From Mycobacterium scrofulaceum (lineage in GTDB: Bacteria > Actinomycetota > Actinomycetes > Mycobacteriales > Mycobacteriaceae), in contig NZ_MVIJ01000026.1 in NCBI RefSeq assembly GCF_002086735.1, positions 1 to 64,000 of the forward strand: a DNA stretch of 64,000 nt, written 5' to 3'. Both the position numbers and the translations under genes were made by a program. This document shows positions 43,408-52,768 of this stretch, in pieces (the stretch's first letter is position 1; each line of letters opens with the position of its first letter). The notes under the pieces are model-generated. The model was not told the DNA's origin. It saw nothing but the letters and a program-made list of their open reading frames with translations, and searched no databases.

Positions 43408-44082
43408 ATGACAGGCGTGAACGAGGCATTCAGCCCGCAGGAACGGCGGGCGGTCTACCGGGTGATCTCCGAGCGCCGCGACATGCGCCGGTTCTCACCC
43501 GGCGGCGTGGTGGGCGAGGAGGTGCTGGCGCGGCTGCTGCAGGCCGCCCATGCGGCGCCCAGCGTCGGTCTGATGCAGCCGTGGCGGTTCATCCGGATCA
43601 CCGACGACTCGCTGCGGCGGCGCATCCACGCGCTCGTCGACGACGAGCGGCCGCTCACCGCCGCGGCCCTCGGCGAGCGGGCGCAGGAGTTTTTGGCGCT
43701 GAAGGTCGAGGGCATCCTCGAGTGCGCCGAGCTGCTGGTGGTGGCGCTGTGCGACGACCGGGACAAGCACGTGTTCGGCCGGCGGACCCTGCCGCAGATG
43801 GATCTCGCGTCGGTGTCGTGCGCCATCCAGAACCTGTGGCTGGCGGCGCGCTCGGAAGGCCTTGGCATGGGCTGGGTTTCGCTGTTCGATCCGCAGCGGC
43901 TGGCGGCCCTGCTGCAGATGCCCGCCGGCGCCGAGCCGGTGGCCATCCTGTGCCTGGGTCCGGTGCCCGAATTCCCCGATCGGCCGGCGCTGGAGCTCGA
44001 CGGCTGGGCCGTCGCCCGCCCGCTGTCGGAGTTCGTCTGCGAGAACGGCTGGAGTCGGCGCGCCCAGGCTCCCCCCAACTAG
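43408..44082 (+). CDS. bluB: BluB, 5,6-dimethylbenzimidazole synthase
   Basis: 224 residues, nitroreductase fold. The first part (YRVISERRDMRRFSPGG, AAHAAPSVGLMQPWRFI) and the middle (QMDLASVSCAIQNLWLAARS, LGMGWVSLF) match BluB, which cannibalises FMN to make the lower ligand of vitamin B12. It corresponds to Rv0306 and lies upstream of a sulfatase gene by 39 nt. No cobalamin riboswitch is seen before it (73-nt gap). Confidence 0.85.
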   Translation: MTGVNEAFSPQERRAVYRVISERRDMRRFSPGGVVGEEVLARLLQAAHAAPSVGLMQPWRFIRITDDSLRRRIHALVDDERPLTAAALGERAQEFLALKVEGILECAELLVVALCDDRDKHVFGRRTLPQMDLASVSCAIQNLWLAARSEGLGMGWVSLFDPQRLAALLQMPAGAEPVAILCLGPVPEFPDRPALELDGWAVARPLSEFVCENGWSRRAQAPPN

Positions 44083-44121
44083 CTGCGGTATCGTCGCCGG
44101 TCGCGACGGAAGGTTGAAGGG

Positions 44122-45525
44122 GTGACGCAATTGGCGCCGGGTGAAGCAGCGGACCGGAAAGACAACGTGCTGATCGTGCACTGGCACGACCTGGGGCGCT
44201 ATCTCGGCGCCTATGGCCACCGGGACGTCTCGAGTCCCCGGCTGGACCGCCTGGCCGCCGAGGGCATCCTGTTCACCCGCGCCCACGCCACGGCGCCGCT
44301 GTGCTCGCCGTCGCGCGGATCGCTGTTCACCGGACGCTACCCGCAGACCAATGGCCTGATCGGGCTGGCGCACCACGGCTGGGAATACCGCAACGGCGTG
44401 CGCACCCTGCCCGAGATCTTGACCGGTGCGGGTTGGTACTCCGCGCTTTTCGGCATGCAGCACGAGACGTCCTACCCGCAGCGGCTGGGCTTCGACGAGT
44501 TCGACGTGTCGAATTCGTATTGCGAGTACGTGGTGGACAAGGCGGGCGAGTGGCTGCGCGAAGGCGGCGAGAACCTGGCCGGCCAGCCGTTCCTGTTGAC
44601 CGCCGGGTTCTTCGAGACGCACCGGCCGTATCCCCGGGACCGCTATCAGCCCGCGGACAGCGCGCGGGTCGAACCGCCCGGGTGCCTGCCCGACACCCCC
44701 GAGGTGCGCGGCGACCTCGCCGCCTTCTACGGCTCGATCGCCACGGCCGATGCCGCCGTCGGCCGGCTGCTGGACACGCTGGCCGAAACCGGGCTGGACG
44801 CCAGCACCTGGGTGGTGTTCTTCACCGACCACGGCGCGGCGTTCCCGCGCGCCAAATCCACGCTGTACGACGCCGGAACCGGCATCGGCATGATCGTCCG
44901 GCCCCCCACCGACCGGGCCCTGACCCCGCGGGTGTACGACGAACTCTTCAGCGGCGTGGACCTGTTGCCGACGCTGCTGGAGCTGCTGGGTCTCGACCTC
45001 CCCCCCGACGTCGACGGGGTGTCGCACGCGCGCGCCCTGTTCGCGCCGGACCCGCACGCGGTGCCCGTCAGGGACCACGTGTACACGACGAAGACCTATC
45101 ACGACTCGTTCGATCCGATCCGCGCGATCCGCACCAAGGAATACAGCTACATCGAGAATTACGCGGCCCGCCCGCTGCTCGACCTGCCGCTGGACATCGA
45201 GGAAAGCCCGTCCGGGATCGCCGTGGCGCCGTTGGTCGCCGGCCCGCGCCCGGAACGCGAACTCTACGACCTGCGCACCGACCCGACCGAGACCACAAAT
45301 CTGCTCGCCGGCGACAATCCCGGCGCCGACGAGATCGCCGCGGATTTGGCTGTGCGGCTTGATGATTGGCGTCAGCGCACGGGCGACGTCATCCCGTCGG
45401 AGTTCGCCGGCACCCGCATCGCGGCGCGTTACACCGAGACGTACCTGCAGATCCACCGGGTGAAGCCGACCGCCCGCTCGGCGATCGCGGCCGACCGCGG
45501 CATCGAGGATCAGGCGAGCGGTTAG
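44122..45525 (+). CDS. Sulfatase family hydrolase (Rv0296c-like)
   Basis: 467 residues. The sulfatase active site motif LCSPSRGSLFTG (about 57-68) has the Cys that becomes formylglycine. Other conserved residues: IVHWHDLGRYLGAYGH, FFTDHGAAFPRAK and the C-terminal metal-site DLRTDPTETTNL. Family enzymes hydrolyse sulfate esters, but the substrate is unknown; the cytosolic location is inferred from lack of a signal. Convergent with tam, overlapping 4 nt. Confidence 0.88.
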   Translation: MTQLAPGEAADRKDNVLIVHWHDLGRYLGAYGHRDVSSPRLDRLAAEGILFTRAHATAPLCSPSRGSLFTGRYPQTNGLIGLAHHGWEYRNGVRTLPEILTGAGWYSALFGMQHETSYPQRLGFDEFDVSNSYCEYVVDKAGEWLREGGENLAGQPFLLTAGFFETHRPYPRDRYQPADSARVEPPGCLPDTPEVRGDLAAFYGSIATADAAVGRLLDTLAETGLDASTWVVFFTDHGAAFPRAKSTLYDAGTGIGMIVRPPTDRALTPRVYDELFSGVDLLPTLLELLGLDLPPDVDGVSHARALFAPDPHAVPVRDHVYTTKTYHDSFDPIRAIRTKEYSYIENYAARPLLDLPLDIEESPSGIAVAPLVAGPRPERELYDLRTDPTETTNLLAGDNPGADEIAADLAVRLDDWRQRTGDVIPSEFAGTRIAARYTETYLQIHRVKPTARSAIAADRGIEDQASG

Positions 45526-46307
45526 CCGGCCGAGCGCCGCGCGCCGCCCACCTCGGCGACGACGAACACCCGGCGGAACGGGAAGATCGTCGTGCCGTCG
45601 GGCCGGGGCGGGTAGGCGTCGTCCAGCAGCGGGATCAGCTCCTGACGGAACCGCTCCCAGTCTTCGGCGCTCAGCCGCTCACGCACCGGGACCAGGGCCG
45701 TCCCGGTGATCCATTCCAGCACCGGGTTGTCACCGGTCAGCTGGTGCAGGTAGGTGGTCTCCCAGACGTCGACCTTGCATCCGGCGTCCAGCAGCAGGTT
45801 GGCGTACTGGATCGGCGGCTGCACCACGGCGCCGACGCGAAACGGGATGTCGCGCATCACTTTCGCGTACGGCTCACGCCTGGCCAACGTCCGCACCGTG
45901 GCGTGCGACGGGGTTTCGAAGTTGCCCGGGATCTGGACGGCGATCCACGATCCGGCCGCCAGCTCCTCGACCCACCGGACCAGCAGGTCGGCGTGCTCGG
46001 GCACCCAATGCAGGGCCGCATTGCTGACCACCACGTCGGTGTCGGGCTTGGGCTTCCAGTGGCGCAGGTCACCGACGACGGCGTCGATGCCGCGTTCCTT
46101 TGCGGCGGCGACCATCTCCGGAGAGGTGTCCATCGCCTCGATCACCGCTTCCGGCCAGCGCCGGGACAGGTACTTGGTCAGGTGGCCGGGACCGCAGCCC
46201 AGGTCGACGACGCGGCGGGCCCGCTCGGCCCCCACCCGGGACAGCAGGTCGTAGAAGGGCCGGCTGCGATGGTCCGCAAAGGCCAGGTAGACATCGGGAT
46301 CCCACAT
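45522..46307 (-). CDS. tam: Trans-aconitate 2-methyltransferase
   Basis: 261 residues from the ATG at 46307 with AGGAGG 6 nt upstream; the longer frame to 46424 is not supported. The SAM-binding motif VVDLGCGPGHLTK (about 37-49), MDTSPEMVAAA and NAALHWVPEH match Tam, which methylates trans-aconitate to relieve its inhibition of aconitase. It matches Rv0294 in length. Divergent from the hydrolase gene at 46433 with 125 nt between. Confidence 0.9.
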   Translation of the reverse strand: MWDPDVYLAFADHRSRPFYDLLSRVGAERARRVVDLGCGPGHLTKYLSRRWPEAVIEAMDTSPEMVAAAKERGIDAVVGDLRHWKPKPDTDVVVSNAALHWVPEHADLLVRWVEELAAGSWIAVQIPGNFETPSHATVRTLARREPYAKVMRDIPFRVGAVVQPPIQYANLLLDAGCKVDVWETTYLHQLTGDNPVLEWITGTALVPVRERLSAEDWERFRQELIPLLDDAYPPRPDGTTIFPFRRVFVVAEVGGARRSAG

Positions 46308-46432
46308 GGCGGTCCTCCTGATCAACGCGCCGTCGGCGGTCGGCGGATAGCCCAACCGTATTACCGTATGCCGCCCCGGTGTGCCGCCCAACTGGCCCCG
46401 GGTGCCGCGCCGGCCGGTTAGCATCGGCGTTC

Positions 46433-47653
46433 GTGGCGCCCGACACTTCGATTGATCCGCCCATTCCCGTTCCGGACATTCCCGGTGCCTTCAAGGACGC
46501 CTTCCAGGGTGCGGACGTGCCGATCGGCATCGGCGGATTGCCCCCGAATTCCGCGCTGTCCCCCCGCCAGCGCATGGTAGTCGAGGGCTCGGCCGTCGGC
46601 GACCTGGCCCTGCGTACCTGGGTGTCCTCACTGCTCACCGCGACGGTGGCGCCGGCCGTGCTCGCCGCCGCCCTGCGGCACTCCGACGCCGGCGCCGAGC
46701 GCGCCAACCTGAACTTCTACGCCGAACTGGGTGCGCAGCGAGACCCGGTGAAGTCGTTCCCCGCACCGGCCGGGCCGCCGCGGGTGCGGTCGCGGCGCGC
46801 CAGCCCCCTGACCGAGTGGGCCGCGGGCGGTGCGGTGGAGAACATCGCGTTCGAAAGCAGTTTCGCTGCCATCAACCCCGCGATGCGCGAGCGGTGGGGC
46901 GCCTGGAAGTCCAACAACATCGTGCGCGCGCAGCATTGGCGCCACGACGACGGTCCGCGTCCCACGCTGTGCGTCATCCACGGCTTCATGGGGTCGTCGT
47001 ATCTGGCCAACGGGCGGTTCTTCGCCCTGCCCTGGTATTACCGGTCCGGCTACGACGTGGTGATGTACACGTTGCCCTTTCACGGCAAGCGTGCCGAAAG
47101 GCTGTCGCCCTTCAGTGGTTTCGGCTACTTCGCCGGCGGCCTGAGCGGTTTCGCCGAGGCGATGGCCCAGGCGGTGCACGACTTCCGGTCGATCATCGAT
47201 TACCTGCGCGGCACCGGGGTCGACCGCATCGCCCTGACCGGCATCTCGCTGGGCGGCTACACCTCGGCGCTGGTGGCCTCGGTCGACGACCGGCTCGAGG
47301 CCGTCATCCCGAACTGCCCCGTCGTCACCCCCGCGAGCCTGTTCGACGAATGGTTTCCGGCCAACAAGCTGGTGCGGCTGGGGCTGCGCCTGTCCCACAT
47401 CGGCCGCGCGGAGTTGGCCGACGGGCTGTCCTACCACTGCCCGCTGACCTATCGGCCGCTGCTGGATAAGGATCGGCGGATGATCATCACCGGGCTCGGC
47501 GATCGGATGGCGCCGCCGGACCACGCCGTCAAGCTGTGGGAGCACTGGGATCGTTGTGCGCTGCACTGGTTCCCGGGCAGCCACGTGCTGCACGTGAGCC
47601 AGCTGGACTACCTGCGCCGGATGACCGCGTTCCTGCAGACCGTCATGTTCTAG
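46433..47653 (+). CDS. Alpha/beta hydrolase-fold protein (Rv0293c-like)
   Basis: About 406 residues from the GTG at 46433, which has TAGCAT 8 nt upstream, compatible with leaderless initiation. Alpha/beta hydrolase core: IHGFMGSSYLANGRFFA, nucleophile elbow TGISLGGYTSALVAS (Ser), acid GLGDRMAPPDH and His FPGSHVLHV. Likely an esterase or lipase acting in the cytosol. Convergent with eccE3, overlapping 11 nt. Its substrate is unknown. Confidence 0.83.
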   Translation: MAPDTSIDPPIPVPDIPGAFKDAFQGADVPIGIGGLPPNSALSPRQRMVVEGSAVGDLALRTWVSSLLTATVAPAVLAAALRHSDAGAERANLNFYAELGAQRDPVKSFPAPAGPPRVRSRRASPLTEWAAGGAVENIAFESSFAAINPAMRERWGAWKSNNIVRAQHWRHDDGPRPTLCVIHGFMGSSYLANGRFFALPWYYRSGYDVVMYTLPFHGKRAERLSPFSGFGYFAGGLSGFAEAMAQAVHDFRSIIDYLRGTGVDRIALTGISLGGYTSALVASVDDRLEAVIPNCPVVTPASLFDEWFPANKLVRLGLRLSHIGRAELADGLSYHCPLTYRPLLDKDRRMIITGLGDRMAPPDHAVKLWEHWDRCALHWFPGSHVLHVSQLDYLRRMTAFLQTVMF

Positions 47654-48641
47654 CGGTTTCGGCGGCCGGCTCCCGGTGCGCCCCGCCCGCCGGGGTCGGC
47701 CAGTCCAGTTCCGCCAGCAGGCCCGCGGGCGCGTCGCTGTGCCCGTCGAGGCGTCGGGTGGACAACAGGTCCAGGGCCATCAGCGCGGGCCAGTGATTAC
47801 CCGCCTGCGGGGTGAGGCCGGCCAGCGGCGCGCGCCGTTCGGGCTGCGTGTCCGTCTGCAGCGCGCAGGCGGCGGCGATCGTCGGCTGCGCCGCGTCACC
47901 GGCGATCTCCAGCGCTATGCAGGTCTCCAGCGCCGAGGAAGACCGGATTTCCTCCAGCGTCTGCGGCAACGCCTGGTCAACCCGAATCCGGTATGCCGCA
48001 AGATAATCCGAAGTGCCGCGCTGGACCCCGCGCCAGGTCTCGCGGGCGTTGGAAGTGAGCAACCGTGGGATGTCGTCGGGCGTCACGGCGGTCGCCTCCC
48101 AACCGATCTCTCGAAGATGGTCGGCCAGCCGGCGCGCTGCCACCTGCGCGGTCTCGTGCAACGGGATGCGCGGCGAGCGCGCTTTGAGCGCGGCGAGGTT
48201 GTCGGCGGCCGATATCGTCAGCCCGATCCACGTCTCCCGCCTGGAGGGGTCGGATGCGTTGGCGCGGCTGGTGATCCGGATCTTGTCCGCGCGAATACCG
48301 TAGCGATCCAGGTAGCCGGCGATCAGCGGCAGCGGCAACACGTCGGCTCCGCCCTCCGACGCACCCACGCGAAGCAGCGCGGTTCTGACCGTCGCGGAGT
48401 CCATTTCGGGCACGAACTCCCTACCACGACCCATGATCGCCAGCCGCCGGCGCAACAGCGTGGTGAAGTACATCCCGCGCCACCACCCGAACAGCGCGAG
48501 CACGACGGCGCCGGCAATGCCGAGCACCCAGTAGTCCCGAGTCGAGTGCCACGGGTAGGCCAGCACCGCGGGCACGACGGCGAGCAGCGCCAGCGTGATT
48601 CGCGCGGGTCCGGGGAGTGGGATGGATCGCAGCGGGCTCAC
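47643..48641 (-). CDS. eccE3: EccE3, ESX-3 membrane component
   Basis: 332 residues from the GTG at 48641 (the frame upstream to 49283 is inside mycP3). Two N-terminal transmembrane helices (LALLAVVPAVLAYP, WVLGIAGAVVLALFGWW) lead to a cytosolic/periplasmic domain. It sits at the periphery of the ESX-3 inner-membrane complex, next to EccB3, EccC3 and EccD3. Matches Rv0292 in length. The GTGA overlaps the mycP3 stop. Confidence 0.93.
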   Translation of the reverse strand: MSPLRSIPLPGPARITLALLAVVPAVLAYPWHSTRDYWVLGIAGAVVLALFGWWRGMYFTTLLRRRLAIMGRGREFVPEMDSATVRTALLRVGASEGGADVLPLPLIAGYLDRYGIRADKIRITSRANASDPSRRETWIGLTISAADNLAALKARSPRIPLHETAQVAARRLADHLREIGWEATAVTPDDIPRLLTSNARETWRGVQRGTSDYLAAYRIRVDQALPQTLEEIRSSSALETCIALEIAGDAAQPTIAAACALQTDTQPERRAPLAGLTPQAGNHWPALMALDLLSTRRLDGHSDAPAGLLAELDWPTPAGGAHREPAAETART

Positions 48642-50041
48642 GGTGTGGCGTCCTTTCGTCGGCGCGCGTTGAGCGCGGTGATCCCGCCGACGATGCCGAC
48701 GAGCACGGCCAGCGCGGCGGTTCCGGCCAGAGCGACGGTCCGCGGGGTGGTGTCCTTGGGCGCGGGGGCGGGGGGAACGGCGATCGGTTTGGCCGCCGCC
48801 GCGGGCGGCTGATTGCCCGCGGGCAGTTGCCAGGTCAGGGCGGCCACCGGGTCCACGCTGCCGGCGCCGATGACGTTGGACGGCGCCCTGGCGCCGCCCA
48901 GCGCGGTCGCGGTGATGCGATGCACGACCTGGGTGGCGTTGAGGTCGGGATACTTGCTGCGGACCAGCGCCGCGACCCCGGCCACGTAGCCGGCCGCGTA
49001 GCTGGTTCCGCTCAGCGCGACCTGTTGCTGGTGTTCGTCGGGGAGGCCGTTGGCCAGGCCGCCGCCGTCGGCGTTGCCGACCGAGACGATGCGTTCGCCG
49101 GGGGCGGCGATGCCCACCCACGGGCCGGCCATGGTGAATTTGGACGGCCGGCCGTCCGGTGTCAGGGAGGCGACCGAGAGCACGTAGGGCTGCCACAGCG
49201 ACGGGATGGAGACCGAGGTGACGCCGGCCCAGTTGCGCGGGTCGTCCGGGCGGCTCAGGTCGGTGAGCGGGTTGGACTCGCACGAGGTGCCGCCGCCGAC
49301 CGATCCGGTCGGTCCGGTGTTGCCGGCGGCGGCCACGATCACCGCGTCCTTGTCCACCGCCGCGTAGCGGATCGCCGCGCCGAGCGCGGCCTCGTCGACC
49401 GGCCGGTCGGCGGGCAGGCAGGTGAGCGTGGAGACGTCGATCACCCTGGCGCCGAGGTCGGCCGCGTGCACGATCGCGCGTCCCAACGTCGTGACGTCCA
49501 GGGTGGCCCGCGCCATCAGCGGGTCGCCGCCCGGCGTGCGCGGCGAGAACTTGGCGGACGTCGTCCTGATCGACACCACGCGCGCGGCGGGTGCCACGCC
49601 CGAGAAGCCGTCCTCACCGGATCCCGCGGGCTGGCCGGCGATGAGCCCGGCGACCAGGGTGCCATGGCCGTCGCAATCGGTCAGGCCGTCGGTCGTCTCG
49701 ACGAAGTCACCACCCGGGTCGACGTTGGGCAGCCGCGGGCCCGGCCGAACGCCGGTGTCGAGCACCGCCACCAGCTGACCCTCACCGCGCGAGAACTCCC
49801 ATGCCCTGGGCAGATTCAGCGTCGCCTGGCTCGGGGTGACCGCGGCGGGGTCGCTTCCCGGAATCACCCCGGAGGTGGTGCACGGGCCGCGTTGCTCCAT
49901 CGGCTGGACGGGACCCGGGGATCCGCTCGGCGGCGGAACACCCGGATCGACCTTCGGCGCCTCGATGGCCATAGCCGACGGGCATGCCCACAGCACGGCC
50001 GCGAATGCCGCTGCGAGACAGGCCGATCCGGTCCGAATCAT
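48638..50041 (-). CDS. mycP3: MycP3, mycosin serine protease
   Basis: 467 residues from the ATG at 50041, overlapping the eccD3 stop. Signal peptide (about 1-25), subtilisin-type catalytic triad with AVLDTGVRP (Asp), DGHGTLVAG (His) and SGTSYAAGYVAG (Ser), and a C-terminal transmembrane anchor (AGTAALAVLVGIVGGITALN). It is essential for ESX-3 and stabilises the secretion machine on the periplasmic face. Length close to H37Rv MycP3 (461). Confidence 0.96.
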   Translation of the reverse strand: MIRTGSACLAAAFAAVLWACPSAMAIEAPKVDPGVPPPSGSPGPVQPMEQRGPCTTSGVIPGSDPAAVTPSQATLNLPRAWEFSRGEGQLVAVLDTGVRPGPRLPNVDPGGDFVETTDGLTDCDGHGTLVAGLIAGQPAGSGEDGFSGVAPAARVVSIRTTSAKFSPRTPGGDPLMARATLDVTTLGRAIVHAADLGARVIDVSTLTCLPADRPVDEAALGAAIRYAAVDKDAVIVAAAGNTGPTGSVGGGTSCESNPLTDLSRPDDPRNWAGVTSVSIPSLWQPYVLSVASLTPDGRPSKFTMAGPWVGIAAPGERIVSVGNADGGGLANGLPDEHQQQVALSGTSYAAGYVAGVAALVRSKYPDLNATQVVHRITATALGGARAPSNVIGAGSVDPVAALTWQLPAGNQPPAAAAKPIAVPPAPAPKDTTPRTVALAGTAALAVLVGIVGGITALNARRRKDATP

Positions 50042-51501
50042 CGATTGAGTATCCAGGTGAAGATGCCGACCAGGTAGGCCATCACGGGGATGAGCGACGC
50101 GTCGAGCCCGCCGGCGACGAAGCCCACCAGCCGGCGCACGGGCAGCGAATAGCTCTCCGGCTCGGCGATGTGCGGGTTGAGCGCCACCACGACCCACACC
50201 GCGGCCAGCGCGGCGAGCACCAGCGCCGCGCCCAGTGCCGCGCCGTAGCGCCCGGTCGCGGTGTAGAGCGCCAGCAGCACCCCGGCGGCAAGGAAGGGCT
50301 GCCCCAGCAGCCACGCCTTGCACGCGGCCGAGTCCCACACCCGGGCCCGCAGCACCGAGGTCGCCGCGGTGGCGCCCACCACGTACCAGCCCACGCCGCT
50401 CAGCGCCTCGGGCCGCAGCGCGATCGCGACCGAGCCCAGGACGCTGAGCAGCACTGCGGCGGCGATGAATCCGTTCTGATGGGCGTCGCCGATCCGCACC
50501 CGCCGCGGCAGATCCTCGAGCACCCGCAGAGAGGGGGCCGACGGGGTGGGGTCGCCGGGCGCCGGGATCACCGGCAGCGGGAAGCGCGCCCACAGCGCCG
50601 ACAGCTGAGCCGCCTCGATGGTGACCAGCAGCGCCGCGACGATCAGGCCGCAGCCGATGGCGAGCGGTCGCAGGTGCCAGAGCACCTCGGCACCCGCGGC
50701 CAGCAGCACCCCGGCGCCCACCACCGCGGTCGCGGTGAAGAACCCGACGATGCGCTCCCGCTCGGCGCTGGGCACCATCAGGGCGACCAGCGACCAGGCG
50801 GTGACGCCGGCCGCGGCGAGCATGATGTGCGCCGGACCGAACCGCCCGGGCACCGCCAGCGCCAGCGCGGCGCCGATGGGTACCAGCGCGGCGACCGCGC
50901 ACGCCGTCCCGGTGCGCGGCGAGCGCGCCGCGACCAGCAACCCCGCGATCGCGGTCACCGCCGCGACCGCGCTGACCGCGACCAGCCCGGCCAGCGCGCC
51001 GGTGGCGACCCGGTAGGTGACCGAGAGACCGGTCGCCAGGATCGCGACCGCGATGACCGCGGCCAGCGCCCCGCGCCGGATATGCGTTGCGCCCCAGGGC
51101 TTCAGCCGGGACGTCGAGAAGATCATCGCCGCGTCGGCGATGTCCTCGACGATGCCCGGGGCCGCCTGGCCGGCCGGGACCGGCTGCAGCGCCAAGAGAT
51201 CGCCGTCCACCACCCCGACGGTGTCCAGGCTGGCGTCCAGGCTGAACGGCGCCCCGCCGATCGGGGCCAGGCTCAGCTGGGTCGCGGCGCCGAGGTCGGC
51301 CGTCCCCCTGGCGGTGTCGTCCGCGTCGCCGTTCGACGTCGCGGGTATCACCAGCCGCTGCACGGCGGGCAGGATTTCCCGCAGCGGCAGCTCGGCGGGC
51401 AACGCCATTTCCGTCAGCCTGCTGTCCGCGAGGATTGCCACGCGGACGATCGGCATGACGGCGCCGGACGTCACCGGACCCTCGAAGGACGCTGGGGCCA
51501 T
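50038..51501 (-). CDS. eccD3: EccD3, ESX-3 polytopic channel protein
   Basis: About 487 residues from the ATG at 51501; TTG at 51546 and ATG at 51456 (472 residues, the H37Rv length) are also in frame. The N-terminal ubiquitin-like domain (VRVAILADSRLTEMALPAEL) is followed by about eleven membrane helices (LAAVIAVAILATGLSVTYRV and later). EccD dimers form the vestibule of the type VII pore. Its stop overlaps the mycP3 start. Confidence 0.93.
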   Translation of the reverse strand: MAPASFEGPVTSGAVMPIVRVAILADSRLTEMALPAELPLREILPAVQRLVIPATSNGDADDTARGTADLGAATQLSLAPIGGAPFSLDASLDTVGVVDGDLLALQPVPAGQAAPGIVEDIADAAMIFSTSRLKPWGATHIRRGALAAVIAVAILATGLSVTYRVATGALAGLVAVSAVAAVTAIAGLLVAARSPRTGTACAVAALVPIGAALALAVPGRFGPAHIMLAAAGVTAWSLVALMVPSAERERIVGFFTATAVVGAGVLLAAGAEVLWHLRPLAIGCGLIVAALLVTIEAAQLSALWARFPLPVIPAPGDPTPSAPSLRVLEDLPRRVRIGDAHQNGFIAAAVLLSVLGSVAIALRPEALSGVGWYVVGATAATSVLRARVWDSAACKAWLLGQPFLAAGVLLALYTATGRYGAALGAALVLAALAAVWVVVALNPHIAEPESYSLPVRRLVGFVAGGLDASLIPVMAYLVGIFTWILNR

Positions 51502-51553
51502 ACCTGAAACATCGTTGCTCTCTTCTCTAGTGGAATTTCGGGTCAATTGGGGG

Positions 51554-52423
51554 TTAGGCGTGTTGCGCGGTGAAATCTCTGGCCAACCGGTGGCCGGGGA
51601 ACCAATCGGCGTCCGGCAGCAACCCGGTCAGTTGTTCGATCGCGAGGGCGATCGCGAAGGGGGTCCCCGGGGCGAATGTCGACACCCACTCGCCGTCGAA
51701 TGCGCGCGACGGGCTGACCAGGACCCGTCCCGCCGCCGCGTCGACGATGCTCATCCCCACCTCGGTGGTGGCGTGTCGGCCGTCGCGGCGGCGGCCGGCG
51801 ACGATCTCGACGTAGCTGCGCGGGCCGTTGAACACCGACTCCACCACCGCTCGCGCCGACTGTGGGATGCCCAGGTAGTCAACGACTTCGGCCAGCGGCG
51901 CGCCCGAACGCAGCCGCTCGTCGGCGCGGGCGCCGACCCGCGCCGGCATGCTGAACTCGTCGAACCGGGCCGGCGGTTGCTGCGCCAGCCCGACGCCGAG
52001 GACTCCGACCAACGCGCGCGGGTCGTCGATGTCCATGGCGGTGAACGTGATCAGCTGCGCGCTGCGCAGTGCCACGATCGTCTTGGCGGTGGTGGCCGGG
52101 CGCTGCGCCACGATGCCGCGCAGCATCTCGCCGGTGCCGGAGTCCTTGGCGGGGCCCACGTAGCGCAGGTCGAGCCAGCGCTCCGGGAAACACACCACTC
52201 TGATCCAGTCGGCCACCGCCGGGTTGACGGCCCCGCCCTGTGATACCAGACCCAGCTCGGTCAGCTCGGCCCGCTGGCGCTCGAGGAACGCCTGGCGTTG
52301 CGCGGCGTCGGTGTAGGGCGAGGTGATCGCCAGCACCCACGGGAAGCTGCCCGCCCCAATGGTTTCGGCGATGAACCACGCGTGATCGACCGTCAGCTCG
52401 ACGGCGTTGGGTTCAGCACTCAT
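51554..52423 (-). CDS. espG3: EspG3, ESX-3 PE/PPE chaperone
   Basis: 289 residues (H37Rv EspG3 is 295). It contains VDHAWFIAETIGAGSFPWVL, VVCFPERWLDLRYVGPA, FSMPARVGARADERLRSG and FAPGTPFAIALAIEQL. Cytosolic chaperone that binds the PPE hydrophobic tip of PE5-PPE4 and delivers it to the ESX-3 machine. Located between esxH and eccD3 in the operon. Confidence 0.94.
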   Translation of the reverse strand: MSAEPNAVELTVDHAWFIAETIGAGSFPWVLAITSPYTDAAQRQAFLERQRAELTELGLVSQGGAVNPAVADWIRVVCFPERWLDLRYVGPAKDSGTGEMLRGIVAQRPATTAKTIVALRSAQLITFTAMDIDDPRALVGVLGVGLAQQPPARFDEFSMPARVGARADERLRSGAPLAEVVDYLGIPQSARAVVESVFNGPRSYVEIVAGRRRDGRHATTEVGMSIVDAAAGRVLVSPSRAFDGEWVSTFAPGTPFAIALAIEQLTGLLPDADWFPGHRLARDFTAQHA

Positions 52424-52435
52424 CGCACCGTGGGA

Positions 52436-52726
52436 CTAACCGCCCCACTTGGCGGCTTCGGCCTGGTCGCGGGCCAGCATCGACATCGTGTTGGCTTCGT
52501 GGGTGCTGGCCATGGCCTGGTAGGCCCGCACCAGCTGCTCCATCGCCTGGTTCCACTGGGCCTGCCACGCCTGGTAGGTCATACCGGTGTCGCCCTGCCA
52601 GGCGTTCGACAGCGTCGCCTGCTCGCTGGCGATGTCCGAACCGAGCCCCTGCAGGGTGCCGGCGTAGCCCGACATGTCGGCGGCGTGGCTCAACATCGCC
52701 GGGTAGTTGTACATGATCTGGGACAT
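52436..52726 (-). CDS. esxH: EsxH (TB10.4), secreted WXG100 protein, H70 changed to Gln
   Basis: 96 residues with the WXG turn (NAWQGDTG, residues 41-48) between two helices. It forms a heterodimer with EsxG and is secreted by ESX-3, affecting metal uptake and host ESCRT. In M. tuberculosis the zinc site uses His14, His70, His76 and Glu77. Here His14, His76 and Glu77 remain, but residue 70 reads Gln (RAYQAM). This suggests weaker or altered zinc binding. Confidence 0.96.
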   Translation of the reverse strand: MSQIMYNYPAMLSHAADMSGYAGTLQGLGSDIASEQATLSNAWQGDTGMTYQAWQAQWNQAMEQLVRAYQAMASTHEANTMSMLARDQAEAAKWGG

Positions 52727-52768
52727 GACAAGTCCTTTCGCGGTTGGTGGCGTGTGAAAGCGGCGGGA

